Shown here: positions 44,228 through 54,165 of the stretch, in pieces
How the letters are laid out: each line of letters begins with the position of its first letter
How positions within the stretch are numbered: the first letter of the stretch is position 1
Source: Candidatus Heimdallarchaeota archaeon
Lineage (GTDB): Archaea; Asgardarchaeota; Heimdallarchaeia; Heimdallarchaeales; Heimdallarchaeaceae
Assembly (NCBI GenBank): GCA_030603365.1
Contig: JAUVXV010000001.1
Span: forward strand, 496,001 to 560,000
DNA length: 64,000 bases
Direction of reading: 5' to 3'
Made by a program: the position numbers and the translations under genes
Notes under the pieces: generated by a model
What the model was told of the DNA's origin: nothing
Seen by the model: only the letters and a program-made list of their open reading frames with translations
Databases searched by the model: none

Positions 44228-46123
44228 TCATTTTAGAAATATGCTAAATTCAAACTCTTTAGTATCGTTAAATGCTAATACTGGTATTGTCAATTTTAAT
44301 GTTAAATCAAAATCTCGGAAATTCTTGGTTAAGTTATAGCTGATTGAATTAGGAAGTTTGATTATAACTTTAGATGACGTTTGTTTATTTGTCAGAATTA
44401 TTTTCTGATTTTTATTATCTTCAGTACTTGAGGAAAAAAGTAAGTCTTCCTTTGAAAAAACTGGTACTACATAATCTCCTAAATTAAATTTGGACAAACT
44501 ATAAAGAGAGAATTCTTCCTTTTGAACACCTCTATTCTCAAATTTATAACGAACCTTAATCTCATTAGAATTGTAATTTATTGAATAATATTTCTTAAGA
44601 ATTACATCATTAGAAGCATATACAGATAAACAAATTTCAACTCCTTTCTTTATTGTTCTTTCACTAAGTACATATCCTTCATTGAACAGGTTATATTGTC
44701 CACTATATTTTTTCGAGATGATATCATACATCAATCCATATCTTGGTTCTAAAGTTGTTTGATTTATAGCTAATTCATGTGAAGGTGTGGAAACTACAAA
44801 TTCACCATTCTGTAAGTTAATTAAATTACTAATAACTCCTCCTCGATGTTGAAAACTACACAGATAATCCCTATTTGTATATACTAACTCACCACATTCT
44901 ATAGATGCTTGTAAAGAATTGCTTGATGAATCTTCCGTACTTGAATCTAAGATGACATTTGTTGCTATATTAACCAGATTAAGATGATTGATACTTCTCC
45001 AAATCTCTACTGCTTTTAAAAAATCTATTCCTTTGATTGGTTCGCTTAATGAACTGAAACATATATTGTGTTGAGCTGTTGCTAAGAAGTATTTGGAATA
45101 TTTCAATAAATTGTTAATCTTAATTTTCGAAGTTCCATCGATTTTTTCCAAACTACTTTTGAGTAAAGCAATATTCCTCGATGCTTCCTCAAAATTTTTC
45201 TGTAGTTCTTGGCAACATGTGGATGAGTCTTTAGAAACCCCAGATTCAGAAGATATAGCAAGTTCATAAGGTAATGAGTATTTCAGCTCAACTTCCTCTA
45301 TATCAAAAACGTCTATTATTTCAGAAGGTTTTATGAATACACACTTTGCTTTTGAAAGTTGTTTGCTTTCGTTAAAATAATTATCTATATCAAAATCAGA
45401 ACGAAAACGGGGGAACTTAAGGTCATTAAAATCGAAAGTTAAAATACCATAAAGGTCAATTCCCTGTTTTTCTGATATTATTGCACCTTCTTGTATTGTT
45501 TCTAATAAACTGTCAAGTGCTCCTGATTTCAAATACTCTGAATATAGCTCAGGGAACATTCTATATACAGAATGTAAATTGAATGATGGTAGAACATATA
45601 AGTCTCTATCTTTGATTTTAAATGGTTTGGAAAACTTCGGGTCAATACTTCCAATTGGTGTTCTTGAAAGAGCTTTATCTAGTATATACCAATCTAGAAT
45701 AATATATGTTATTTCTTCATCAACTAAATATTTGAACATTCGATTGTCACAGACACTAAATGGAGGATAGAACCCTTTGATATAATTTTCAGGATAAATG
45801 TCTTTCAAAATTCTAATAGCCTCTTGAACCTGAAAAGCTATTGCGTTTTCTTCTTTATCTTCTTCGAATGGAACAAAATTTGAATACATCGATGAAGATA
45901 GCTCTATTTGATCCGTTAAACATAGCTTGGAAATGTCTTTGATAATTGAAGTATTTTCCCAGATAACAGATTGTAGGAAAAGAGAATTTAGTGAAATTGT
46001 ACCTTTGAAATTTGGTTCAGATGTGAACCATTCTACTACTTGTCTATATCTCTCAATATGGTCATTTGTGATTGATCCCGTAAACCGAGATAAATTATAA
46101 TGCGCTGACAAGTAGACAGTCAT
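44228..46123 (-). CDS. GH57-like glycoside hydrolase homologue with altered active site
   Basis: About 631 residues from ATG 46123; a TTG at 46195 would add residues that do not belong to the family N-terminus. The N-terminal half resembles the family 57 barrel: start VYLSAHYNLSRF, DQIELSSSMYSNFVPF (71-86) for the usual ELxxSxY region, GFYPPFSVCDNRMFKYLVD (117-135) and ILTFDFNDLK (227-236). In GH57 enzymes the third motif has a catalytic glutamate (for example WLTER); here that place reads PPFS. The aspartate of the fourth motif (D231 or D234) is present. The C-terminal half is beta-rich, as in the amylase-type GH57 proteins. It may have lost hydrolysis or may use another nucleophile. No signal peptide is seen. 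Confidence 0.65.
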   Translation of the reverse strand: MTVYLSAHYNLSRFTGSITNDHIERYRQVVEWFTSEPNFKGTISLNSLFLQSVIWENTSIIKDISKLCLTDQIELSSSMYSNFVPFEEDKEENAIAFQVQEAIRILKDIYPENYIKGFYPPFSVCDNRMFKYLVDEEITYIILDWYILDKALSRTPIGSIDPKFSKPFKIKDRDLYVLPSFNLHSVYRMFPELYSEYLKSGALDSLLETIQEGAIISEKQGIDLYGILTFDFNDLKFPRFRSDFDIDNYFNESKQLSKAKCVFIKPSEIIDVFDIEEVELKYSLPYELAISSESGVSKDSSTCCQELQKNFEEASRNIALLKSSLEKIDGTSKIKINNLLKYSKYFLATAQHNICFSSLSEPIKGIDFLKAVEIWRSINHLNLVNIATNVILDSSTEDSSSNSLQASIECGELVYTNRDYLCSFQHRGGVISNLINLQNGEFVVSTPSHELAINQTTLEPRYGLMYDIISKKYSGQYNLFNEGYVLSERTIKKGVEICLSVYASNDVILKKYYSINYNSNEIKVRYKFENRGVQKEEFSLYSLSKFNLGDYVVPVFSKEDLLFSSSTEDNKNQKIILTNKQTSSKVIIKLPNSISYNLTKNFRDFDLTLKLTIPVLAFNDTKEFEFSIFLK

Positions 46124-46273
46124 CGCTATACGATTGGGTAGATTACTTAAAATGTTTTTCTGTAAAATTATGAAATTAATGAAATAAAAAACCAAATAAC
46201 ATATTAAACAAAAGTTTCCTTATATCTAAAATTCTGTGATTAGAGCGCTTCTATCGTAGTTTATTTAGCTAGC

Positions 46274-46281
46274 TTTAAATA
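46274..46281 (+). promoter_or_regulatory. TATA box of the TFB gene
   Basis: TTTAAATA, flanked by AGC and AGC, lies about 38 bases before ATG 46315 and predicts a start near 46303. It sits in the divergent gap with the GH57-like gene. Confidence 0.5.
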
Positions 46282-46314
46282 AGCTCATGCTCAAAAGAAA
46301 TTAGAGTGAATATT

Positions 46315-47268
46315 ATGAGTGAAGAACGCTGTCCAAATTGTAACTCCAACGAAATAATCGATGATTATAAACGTGGAGAATCTATCTGTAGCAATTGTGG
46401 GCTAGTGGTCTCTAAATTGATAGATACTTCTCCAGAATGGAGAGCATTCACCGGGGAGGAGAAAGCAAATAGAAGCAGAACAGGTTCTCCTGTTTCAGCA
46501 TTGAAATCTGACTATGGTATTTCATCTCAAATAGGTTTTGGTAACATAGATATCTTTGGGAAGAAACTTGATCCTAATGTAATGGCAAAAATGCGAAGAT
46601 TGCGTTGGTTAAATAGAAGAGATTCTCGATCTCAAATCAGAAACTTGCGTATCGCACTTCGTGAATTAAAAAGGATTGTGAGCCAATTAGAACTAAGTGA
46701 TGAAATAGCTAAAGCAGCAGCAACTACATATAGAAAAGCTCTGAAAGCTGACCTTATCAGAGGAAGAAGTATTGAATCTATGGTAGCTGCAGCAATTTAC
46801 ATAGCTGCAAGACAATATAATAATCCTACTACTTTGAAAGATATAGAGAAGCATATCAAAGCTGATAGAAAAGTAATCGCAAGATGTTTTAGATTATATG
46901 TTCAAGAATTGAACATAAAACCAACTCCAATTGATCCTGCAGTTTTACTGACTAAATTATGTAGTGAACTAGAATTGACTACTGCAACACAGAATGAAGC
47001 ACTTAAAATTCTTGAAGAAAGCAAATCTCGAAGACTAGATATGGGTAAAAACCCTTTGAGTGTAGCAGCAGCTGCAATCTATATAGCAGGTATAAGAACT
47101 GGAGAAAGACGAACACAACAACAAGTAGCTAAAGTAGCAAAGACAACTCCTGTAACACTGAGAAACAGGTTCAGAGAAATTGTTGATTCTTTGGAGTTAG
47201 CAAATGTCATTGTTAAGAGAGGTGCTGCAAGCGCTCCTGTTTATGTTCGTGATCCTTGGAAATTCTAA
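46315..47268 (+). CDS. tfb: Transcription initiation factor B (TFB)
   Basis: TFB, the archaeal TFIIB, brings RNA polymerase to TBP-bound promoters. The protein (317 aa) shows the N-terminal zinc ribbon CPNCNSNEIIDDYKRGESIC with CSNCG (first about 30 residues), the B-reader/linker region (EWRAFTGEEKANRSRTGSPV), and two cyclin-like repeats. The first has AAATTYRKALKADLIRGRS and SMVAAAIYIAARQ; the second has SVAAAAIYIAGIRTGERRTQ. A recognition helix for the BRE closes the second repeat (TPVTLRNRF). All parts are present. ATG 46315 is used; GTG 46306 precedes it by three codons. The sepF gene follows on the same strand. Confidence 0.96.
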   Translation: MSEERCPNCNSNEIIDDYKRGESICSNCGLVVSKLIDTSPEWRAFTGEEKANRSRTGSPVSALKSDYGISSQIGFGNIDIFGKKLDPNVMAKMRRLRWLNRRDSRSQIRNLRIALRELKRIVSQLELSDEIAKAAATTYRKALKADLIRGRSIESMVAAAIYIAARQYNNPTTLKDIEKHIKADRKVIARCFRLYVQELNIKPTPIDPAVLLTKLCSELELTTATQNEALKILEESKSRRLDMGKNPLSVAAAAIYIAGIRTGERRTQQQVAKVAKTTPVTLRNRFREIVDSLELANVIVKRGAASAPVYVRDPWKF

Positions 47269-47365
47269 CGCCTCTGATTTTTCTTTTTAGTATTACCCTA
47301 ATGTTATTGCTGTATTAATCTGCTTTTAAGAATACTGTACATTTTTGATATTGGGTGTAATACTA

Positions 47366-47719
47366 ATGGGTATTAGGAAAAAGGTTTCACGAAATACCAC
47401 AAATAAAGTAGAGGATACTCCTGAAATAAAGAATACTCCTGGAGTAAAGTTCTATTCCTTAATTGATATTGTAAAAACAGATCGCATAATGTCTGAAGTT
47501 AAAGAAGGAAATTTGATATTCCTTAATCTAAGTAGAATTTCTGCATATCCTGAAAGGAAAAGTGAATTTTTACAGTCATTGAAGGAAACATCTGCTCAAC
47601 TAAATGCAACACTGAAAATGGTTTCAGAAGAAACATTGATGGTTGCTCCACAGTCTGTACCTATTGAGATTCGTTCATTATCTCCATCTATGCTAAAAGG
47701 AAAAAAGATGGAAGACTAA
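47366..47719 (+). CDS. sepF: SepF-like cell-division protein
   Basis: Archaeal SepF anchors FtsZ to the membrane. The 117-residue protein has the conserved core FYSLIDIVKTDRIMSEVKEGNLIFLNLSRI (as separate blocks in about 30-60), with the EVKEGNLIFLNL strand that is the most typical SepF signature, then EFLQSLKETSAQL and VAPQSVPIEI. An N-terminal basic stretch (MGIRKKVSRN) could be the membrane-binding helix, though it is not strongly amphipathic. ATG 47366 is used; TTG 47345 would add seven residues. It lies 97 bases downstream of TFB and is convergent with alaS. No ftsZ gene is in the window. Confidence 0.82.
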   Translation: MGIRKKVSRNTTNKVEDTPEIKNTPGVKFYSLIDIVKTDRIMSEVKEGNLIFLNLSRISAYPERKSEFLQSLKETSAQLNATLKMVSEETLMVAPQSVPIEIRSLSPSMLKGKKMED

Positions 47720-47759
47720 GAGACCAAGACATATTGTGTCGAACATAGGTATATTGATT

Positions 47760-50522
47760 TTAAGATATGTTGGATTCAATAATTTGATGAATATTTGACA
47801 TAACGTCACTTACCTTCTCTAAGTTAGGTCCTCCACCTAAAGCTAAATCACCTTTGCCTCCACCAGATCCTCCAACTATGAGTGATAGTTCTTTTACCAT
47901 TTCAACAATATTTGCCTTTGATTGAGGACTTTTGCAGCCTACTATTGTAACTTTATTGTCATCTGAAGAAATAAGAATGCAAATTCCATCTTCGAAATTC
48001 TTTACTGCTTGTGATGCCCTTACTATCAATTCTTTTTGATTTCCATATGTTTCTTCAACTATTATTTCAGTAGATTTTATTTTCTTTGTCTCTATCTTTG
48101 AAGATGAATACTGAACCTCTGCTATTTTCTTATTCAATGTATCAATAATCTTCTTTTGTTCTTTCCATTCCCTGAAGAATCTATTAACAGTCTTTGGAAG
48201 AATCTTTGGTTCTACGCTCAGAATATTGGATGATTCCTTTAAAATTTGTTCTTGATTTTGAATATAATTTAGCGCAGGTTCTCCAGCTAAGATATCTAAT
48301 CGAACAATCCCATCTTGTATTCTTTCACTTCCCACAAGTTTAATGATACCAATATCTCCTGTGTTATCAAGATGAGTTCCTCCACATGCTTCAATATCCC
48401 AAGAATTGATAGCAATAATGTGAAGAATTTTTCCAGGGACAACTCCTCCTTGATAAATATGAAAACCAAAATCTCGTTCAGCTGCGTCTCGATCACGCTC
48501 ACTCTTTTCAATGGAACGATGCTCAAAAACAACTTGATTTGCTAAAGTTTCTATCTTCTGTAATTCCTCAAATGATACAGATTGATAGTGAGTTATATCT
48601 AATCTTGCTTTTTCTGGGGTTTTGTCAGCTCCTGCCTGCCAAATATGATCCCCAAGAACTTCTTTAGCAGCGTTATTAATGACATGAACTGCAGTATGGT
48701 GCCTCATAATAGCTAGTCTTCTTTTACCATTAATCTCACCATTAATTTTAGTTCCCTTAGCAAAAGTACACTTTTCTCCTAACCTGTGTATGGTGGTTGA
48801 TCCAATTCTGAATACATTAGTAACTTGGTATTCTTTTCCTTCGGAAGAAATCTTACCTGTATCATGAATTTGTCCTCCCCCTGTAGGATAGAAGAGTGTC
48901 TGATCAAGAATTAGGTTATAATCATCAACTACATCCACAACTTTTGCTGTAAATTTTGTTTGATAAACATCAGTATAATATAACGGAAATGTGACATAAT
49001 CTTTGTCTATTTTCAATCCTTTGTATTCTACTATTTCATCTTTCTTATCTGCTTGTTTAGAAAGGAGTTCCTCTATTCTAATGTAAAAATCATCAGGAAC
49101 ATCAACTTCCACGTTTTTCTCTTTAGCTAGTTCTTTTACCATAAGAGGATTAATACCATTATTTTGGTATAAATCAACTAGTGTATTGAATTTTATTTCT
49201 TTACTTTTCTGGAGAAGTTGATTTATTATCCTTCTTCCTGAAACCTTCGTTTCTTCGTATCTTTTAATCTCTAAATCAATTATTTTGTGTATTTGATCCC
49301 TCTGATCTTTCACCCTCGGATAGGAAACTGACAAATGATCAATCTGTAAATCAAATATGTCATTTATAGAGAATTGAAGTTTAAACAGTTCTTTGAGAGC
49401 TATTATCCTGCGGAGAAGAACTCTAAGATTATATCCTCCTCCAACATTTGAAGGGATAGCTCCATCCGCAATAGTCATAGATAATGTTCTAGCATGATCT
49501 GCAATTGCATACATAGATTCAAGAGGTCCAATTGTTTTTATCATTTCATCGTAGGACATCCCTAGTTTCTTGGCAAGCTCAATTCTTTCATCCTTCAAAT
49601 CTTTAACTTCTTCTACTGCTAAGAGACCTGAAAGTCTACTATATTCAAGAAGTAAATCAGGATTGATATCGTAATCATTTTCTTTTTTCAGATACTCTAT
49701 TGCTTTGGGGAAAATAGCTTCATATATAGTGGGTGTTCCTTGACTGAACCAAGATGTTCGTTCCAGACCCCATCCAACATCAATCACCTGCATGTCGAGT
49801 TTCTTTACTTTTCCATTTTCAAAGCCATAAGCTATGAATACATTATTTACTAACTCTGTTCCAAAAGCCATAGCTTCAAGATTTGGCCCGAAATTTCCTC
49901 CACCAGACCATATCCCTTCAACGTAATTGATTTCATCTGATTTAAGTCCTAATTCTTCAGTAAGATATGTGAAATTCAAATCTAGACATTTATTCATCCA
50001 ATATCCGTCTGTTAATGTCTTTGAGTTGAAAGCATGTTGACCAAACATAACGAAACTAGTTAAATGACGAGCAGTTTTTCCAATATTATCAATATCTGAG
50101 AATTCTCCACCAGTTCTAATGCACATCTGAGGAACAACTAGAGGATTTGCAGGCGGGTCGATTACTCCTTCTAGTACCCAAGGTTGAAAATCAGCAATAG
50201 ATGCAATTGTGAAATCCATATCAGCTCTCCATCTTGAAACAACTGGATAATCCTTAATAGCTGTATGTCCGTTTTTGACAAAGAAATCAGTCAGACTTTT
50301 GATAGTTTCATCAAAATTTAGATTTTTACCTTTTTTATTCAGAAATTGATATCCTCCAGCACAACGTGTATCTCCACATGTTTCCTTATCAGGTACAAGA
50401 GTCCAGAAATTATGGTTACAGCTGGGGCAAAGTTTTCGAATATACCCCTTCTCTTTGAATAGCTCAACTTCATAGTTTTCTCTTTTGAAGTTCTTTTTAA
50501 GCTCGTCTTTGGATATTGACAT
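47760..50522 (-). CDS. alaS: Alanine-tRNA ligase, archaeal type
   Basis: AlaRS charges and proofreads tRNA-Ala. The protein (920 aa) has the archaeal N-terminal insert with a zinc-like site (LCPSCNHNFW, CGDTRCAGG; residues 32-58), the class II core with RWRADMDFTIASI and SGGGNFGP, the editing domain with the zinc site HHTAVH and CGGTHLDNTGDIG (near residues 612 and 710), and a C-terminal DHHA1-type part with GGSGGGKGDLALGGG. All catalytic and editing motifs are present. ATG at 50522. It is a stand-alone gene, convergent with sepF and divergent from the acetyltransferase gene. Confidence 0.97.
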   Translation of the reverse strand: MSISKDELKKNFKRENYEVELFKEKGYIRKLCPSCNHNFWTLVPDKETCGDTRCAGGYQFLNKKGKNLNFDETIKSLTDFFVKNGHTAIKDYPVVSRWRADMDFTIASIADFQPWVLEGVIDPPANPLVVPQMCIRTGGEFSDIDNIGKTARHLTSFVMFGQHAFNSKTLTDGYWMNKCLDLNFTYLTEELGLKSDEINYVEGIWSGGGNFGPNLEAMAFGTELVNNVFIAYGFENGKVKKLDMQVIDVGWGLERTSWFSQGTPTIYEAIFPKAIEYLKKENDYDINPDLLLEYSRLSGLLAVEEVKDLKDERIELAKKLGMSYDEMIKTIGPLESMYAIADHARTLSMTIADGAIPSNVGGGYNLRVLLRRIIALKELFKLQFSINDIFDLQIDHLSVSYPRVKDQRDQIHKIIDLEIKRYEETKVSGRRIINQLLQKSKEIKFNTLVDLYQNNGINPLMVKELAKEKNVEVDVPDDFYIRIEELLSKQADKKDEIVEYKGLKIDKDYVTFPLYYTDVYQTKFTAKVVDVVDDYNLILDQTLFYPTGGGQIHDTGKISSEGKEYQVTNVFRIGSTTIHRLGEKCTFAKGTKINGEINGKRRLAIMRHHTAVHVINNAAKEVLGDHIWQAGADKTPEKARLDITHYQSVSFEELQKIETLANQVVFEHRSIEKSERDRDAAERDFGFHIYQGGVVPGKILHIIAINSWDIEACGGTHLDNTGDIGIIKLVGSERIQDGIVRLDILAGEPALNYIQNQEQILKESSNILSVEPKILPKTVNRFFREWKEQKKIIDTLNKKIAEVQYSSSKIETKKIKSTEIIVEETYGNQKELIVRASQAVKNFEDGICILISSDDNKVTIVGCKSPQSKANIVEMVKELSLIVGGSGGGKGDLALGGGPNLEKVSDVMSNIHQIIESNIS

Positions 50523-50625
50523 AGTAACTCTAAAAGCAAATGAAACTATAAAATATAAAAATATGCTTAAGAAAAACTGATTTTCATTGCAATAGTTTTT
50601 TAAGAGTTTAATTTTGCTTTCTGTT

Positions 50626-51810
50626 ATGGATAATATAGAAATAAAGGAGTTCCAAGGGCAAGATGATGAAGCTCTAGAAATGGCTTTCTATGCTTTTTAT
50701 CCAACTCCTGGTGATGTTGAGAAAATCAAAAAAATGGCACCTTACTTCAAGGATGACACATCTTTTGTTCTTTTCGAAAACAATAAACCTGTTTCAGCAT
50801 TAATATGTAAACCAATTCCCCAGAATGTTAGAGGGTTAATTAATCAAATGTGCGGAATCCAAAATGTAGCTACAAATCCAGAAGCTAGAGGAAAAGGATA
50901 TTCAAAAATTTTGATGAAAAAGGCATTTGAACATATGAAAGAGAAAGACTATGTTTTTTCAACTCTTTACCCATTCAAAGAATCCTACTATGAGAAATTT
51001 GGCTACATCAGTTTTCCACAAGTAAGAACAGCTATTTTTTCTCCAAAACAAATTGTAACTCTACTGAAAAAAGACTTGCCTGGTGGTGTTGAAAGATATA
51101 GCTTCAAAGATGGATTTGAGATTTATGAAAAATTCTTGAAAGAAATCCAAAATTCAATTCATGGTATGGGAATAAAACATACAACTGAAATCATCAGGTA
51201 TAAAGACAATTCTAATGAATGGGTGGCTATCGCTCAAAATAATGGCAAGGTTGTAGGAATTATGACCTACAAAATTACAGGATTCTGGAAAGAGATCAAA
51301 GTTCGAGATTTCTTTTATAGCAGTTCTTTGGGTAAATATCTACTATTACAATTTTTAGCTGTACATGCAGATCAAGTCAAAGAAATTCACATAACAATCA
51401 AACCAGATGAATTTCCAGAAACATGGATTAACGATACATTTTGGGGAGATAATGGTAAAATCATTAGTAGGGAGTGGGTGCCATCTTGTATGGGACGAAT
51501 AATACAAATTGAAAAACTTTCTAATTTAAAAGTTGGAGAAGGAAGTATTTCAGTAAGTATATCTGATGATTATTGCGATTGGAATAACAAATCCTTTACT
51601 TTGAAGAGCGATGATGGAGTCTTAGAAATAACTGAAACTGACCATTCTGAATGTGAGTTAACAATTCAAGGATTATCGGCAATTGTCTATGGTTGTTATA
51701 ATTTAGATGATTTTGAGTTCAAAGGATGGGGAAGTCTAACTGACGATTATAAAATAAAAATCGAAAAATTGTTTCCAAAAAAATCACCATTTTTATATGC
51801 AGATTTTTAA
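50626..51810 (+). CDS. Eis-like GNAT acetyltransferase with SCP2-like domain
   Basis: The protein (394 aa from ATG 50626) has the three-part plan of the Eis family: an N-terminal GNAT domain with the acetyl-CoA loop VATNPEARGKGYSKILM (Q/RxxGxG at about 88-93), a second GNAT-like domain (about 150-290) without a clear acetyl-CoA loop, and a C-terminal SCP2-type domain (about 300-394, with DGVLEITETD). Eis proteins acetylate amines of antibiotics or proteins. The substrate here is unknown. A TTG at 50614 lies upstream in frame; the ATG is preferred. It is convergent with priS, with 12 bases between stops. Confidence 0.85.
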   Translation: MDNIEIKEFQGQDDEALEMAFYAFYPTPGDVEKIKKMAPYFKDDTSFVLFENNKPVSALICKPIPQNVRGLINQMCGIQNVATNPEARGKGYSKILMKKAFEHMKEKDYVFSTLYPFKESYYEKFGYISFPQVRTAIFSPKQIVTLLKKDLPGGVERYSFKDGFEIYEKFLKEIQNSIHGMGIKHTTEIIRYKDNSNEWVAIAQNNGKVVGIMTYKITGFWKEIKVRDFFYSSSLGKYLLLQFLAVHADQVKEIHITIKPDEFPETWINDTFWGDNGKIISREWVPSCMGRIIQIEKLSNLKVGEGSISVSISDDYCDWNNKSFTLKSDDGVLEITETDHSECELTIQGLSAIVYGCYNLDDFEFKGWGSLTDDYKIKIEKLFPKKSPFLYADF

Positions 51811-51821
51811 TTTCTATCTTT

Positions 51822-52811
51822 TTACATCATTGTATCCCATACTGTTGGAGCTGAATCTGGATAGAAATTATCAATATCTTTTATCACAATTGCTATTTGG
51901 CCTGTTTTACCATGTATGGAATATGGCATCCTACTAACACGTCTAGTATCCATTGTAACTTTTCTATCAATTCTTGGATATCTTTGAAGAATAAATTCGC
52001 TGGAGAGTTTTCTTCTTATTATAGTGTCATTTGGAATGAGGATGTTGTAATCATTATGATCAAAGTTTTCAAAGGTTTTTATTCTAGCAACAATCTCATT
52101 AGCTTTGCGTGTTGAAATTCCTAGTTCTTTCAAGCTTTCTGGAGTCGCTCTATCAAGGTAAGCTTTGGCGACTAAAGCATATATCCGATTACGTAATGGT
52201 TTTGCTTCATTTGGAATCTCTTCAATAGACTGTGATCGTTTTTCATCATGAATAAATGTTAGATAATTAAGTATTGCAACTCTTTGAGCTTGGTCAAAAT
52301 CATGAGTTATCTTATCCATCACCCAACCATGAACCCCTCTTCTACCTGAGAAGAACCAAATGACTTCCTTAAAACCAAAGTCTTCTTTCATAGTTTTATC
52401 TATGAAGCTTGCTGCTTCTTGTACTAGTGACCAACAGTCTTTGCAATATACATCTCCATGACAACCACATGTTCTTACTAAATCATATTCATCAATATCA
52501 ATATCATAAATGAACTCTCTAGCTTTCCATTTTATCCTTTGAATTGGATTTTCTCTAGATGGAGGCTTATCATAAACTGCCCCCACATAAGCATGTTGGA
52601 CACTATTTTGAACCATAAAATCTTTTAGTTTATCAGTATTAGAAAAGGAAATATTTCTCACAAACCTGTTGTCACCAACTACAAAACCAAATTCTCTATT
52701 CTGAAAATTCGATAAACCAACAAATGACATGAAATAATCCATTGGAAATTTCTCAACATAGTATTTAGCTAAGATTTCATCTGTCAATTTTTCATTCATT
52801 TGTTTTATCAC
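51822..52811 (-). CDS. priS: DNA primase small (catalytic) subunit PriS
   Basis: PriS is the catalytic half of the archaeo-eukaryotic primase. The protein (329 aa from GTG 52811) shows the metal-binding DxD in FIYDIDIDEYD (D103, D105), the zinc-like motif CGCHGDVYCKDC (115-126), and FFSGRRGVHGWV (the SGxxGxHxW loop) further on. The family-typical PYSIHGKTG near the C-terminus is present. The start GTG overlaps the PriL stop (GTGA), so the subunits are translationally coupled; ATG 52799, four codons later, is an alternative. It is the last gene of dinB-priL-priS. Confidence 0.95.
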   Translation of the reverse strand: MIKQMNEKLTDEILAKYYVEKFPMDYFMSFVGLSNFQNREFGFVVGDNRFVRNISFSNTDKLKDFMVQNSVQHAYVGAVYDKPPSRENPIQRIKWKAREFIYDIDIDEYDLVRTCGCHGDVYCKDCWSLVQEAASFIDKTMKEDFGFKEVIWFFSGRRGVHGWVMDKITHDFDQAQRVAILNYLTFIHDEKRSQSIEEIPNEAKPLRNRIYALVAKAYLDRATPESLKELGISTRKANEIVARIKTFENFDHNDYNILIPNDTIIRRKLSSEFILQRYPRIDRKVTMDTRRVSRMPYSIHGKTGQIAIVIKDIDNFYPDSAPTVWDTMM

Positions 52812-54139
52812 TTTTCCTTGTCTTTCTTCTGATCTTTCTTTGTATAGAACCGTTTGTAAGCTTTGGTAGTATAGCTTAACATGTGTAAAACTCTGCGAAT
52901 TTGCCAGCCAGTAAGTAATCTAAAATATCTCCCACATGCTTCCTGAAATCTTTGATTTATTATTAGTCTGGAAATATCCTCAATAGCTCTGTCTACAACC
53001 TTTTGATCTCTATCTTTCATTAGCGTCTTTATGTCTTCAGAAATATCTTCTAATTTCTTATGAGCCCAATAACAGAAATATCCATTTATGCATGTTTTAC
53101 AACTTGGGGGACTGTAATCTATCCCTCCTCCCACTTCACCATAAATGTGTTTTATCTGATAACCAACTCGACGAACAAATTCATCAAAAGACATACCTAC
53201 ATTATCTACGGAATTATTGTACCAAAAACGCTGTTGATCTTCTATTGTCATGCCTGCTTTCTTTAGAAATGTACCTAGTTGCCAATTTTCTACGTGTGAT
53301 AAGTGACCTTTTGATCTTAGAATCCCCAGTAACTCTAGAATACATGGTGGAAATAGTTCAGGTTTAGAAAATATCTCTTCTCCTTCACCAATTCCTAAAG
53401 TTGATAAATCACTAGAAAGCTTAGTTTTTCGAGCAATTTCAGTAATTTTGTCTCTAATTGGTTTTACGGTATTATCCAGACTCTTATTAGCTTCTACTAA
53501 ATCCTTCGATTTTTCAATAATAATCTTAAGTTGTTTTTCAAATTCTCTCTTTACAGCTAATCTGATGTCCGCTAATCTAACAATTCCCCAACCGTTGAAT
53601 AGTAAAACTTTTTTCGCTGATACTACAGAGGGGATTTTGTGAAATTTCACTGCAATTCTGCGATCCAAATCTTTTACTAATGACCCAAATTTACTTTTAG
53701 AATACCTACTTGATTTAAAGGGGACGTCAGCTAAGTTAAAATGTTTGTAAATGTTAATTTTGAAGAGTTTATCGATTTCCTGTATCGTCTTAACATTTTC
53801 CTTCTCATAAAGTTCTTCAAGAACTTTTATCTTTTGATCAAAGCTTGGGCTACTAACAAATCGGAATTCGAATAAATCTCCTTCTACCTCTACTAACCAA
53901 GAAGTCAGACGTGGATCTTTAGATACTGCTAATCTTAATAATAAATGCCCACCCATCTCTTCTACCTTTGTAAGATACCATTCATCATCATCCATCCAGG
54001 AAGGTTTTGAAATACTCCATAAATCTTCATCAATAAAGCGTTGTAATCTAGTGTCTGCAAACCTATTCCAATTGTCAACATCTACAGATATCTCACCTGG
54101 ATCTTTTAACACATACCAATCGGGAATTTCGATAGACAT
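52808..54139 (-). CDS. priL: DNA primase large subunit PriL
   Basis: PriL holds the iron-sulphur domain that helps primer initiation. The protein (443 aa) is long for the archaeal type and has a C-terminal cluster domain with cysteines C266, C347 (or C350), C356 and C402 in PPCILELL, SCKTCINGYFC and EACGRYF. The N-terminal two thirds are the helical PriL-N region. The basic end (KKDQKKDKEK) may bind DNA. ATG 54139. It lies 26 bases downstream of dinB and overlaps priS by four bases. Confidence 0.93.
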   Translation of the reverse strand: MSIEIPDWYVLKDPGEISVDVDNWNRFADTRLQRFIDEDLWSISKPSWMDDDEWYLTKVEEMGGHLLLRLAVSKDPRLTSWLVEVEGDLFEFRFVSSPSFDQKIKVLEELYEKENVKTIQEIDKLFKINIYKHFNLADVPFKSSRYSKSKFGSLVKDLDRRIAVKFHKIPSVVSAKKVLLFNGWGIVRLADIRLAVKREFEKQLKIIIEKSKDLVEANKSLDNTVKPIRDKITEIARKTKLSSDLSTLGIGEGEEIFSKPELFPPCILELLGILRSKGHLSHVENWQLGTFLKKAGMTIEDQQRFWYNNSVDNVGMSFDEFVRRVGYQIKHIYGEVGGGIDYSPPSCKTCINGYFCYWAHKKLEDISEDIKTLMKDRDQKVVDRAIEDISRLIINQRFQEACGRYFRLLTGWQIRRVLHMLSYTTKAYKRFYTKKDQKKDKEK

Positions 54140-54165
54140 AACAAGTTCCTTTTCTCATTTACTAA

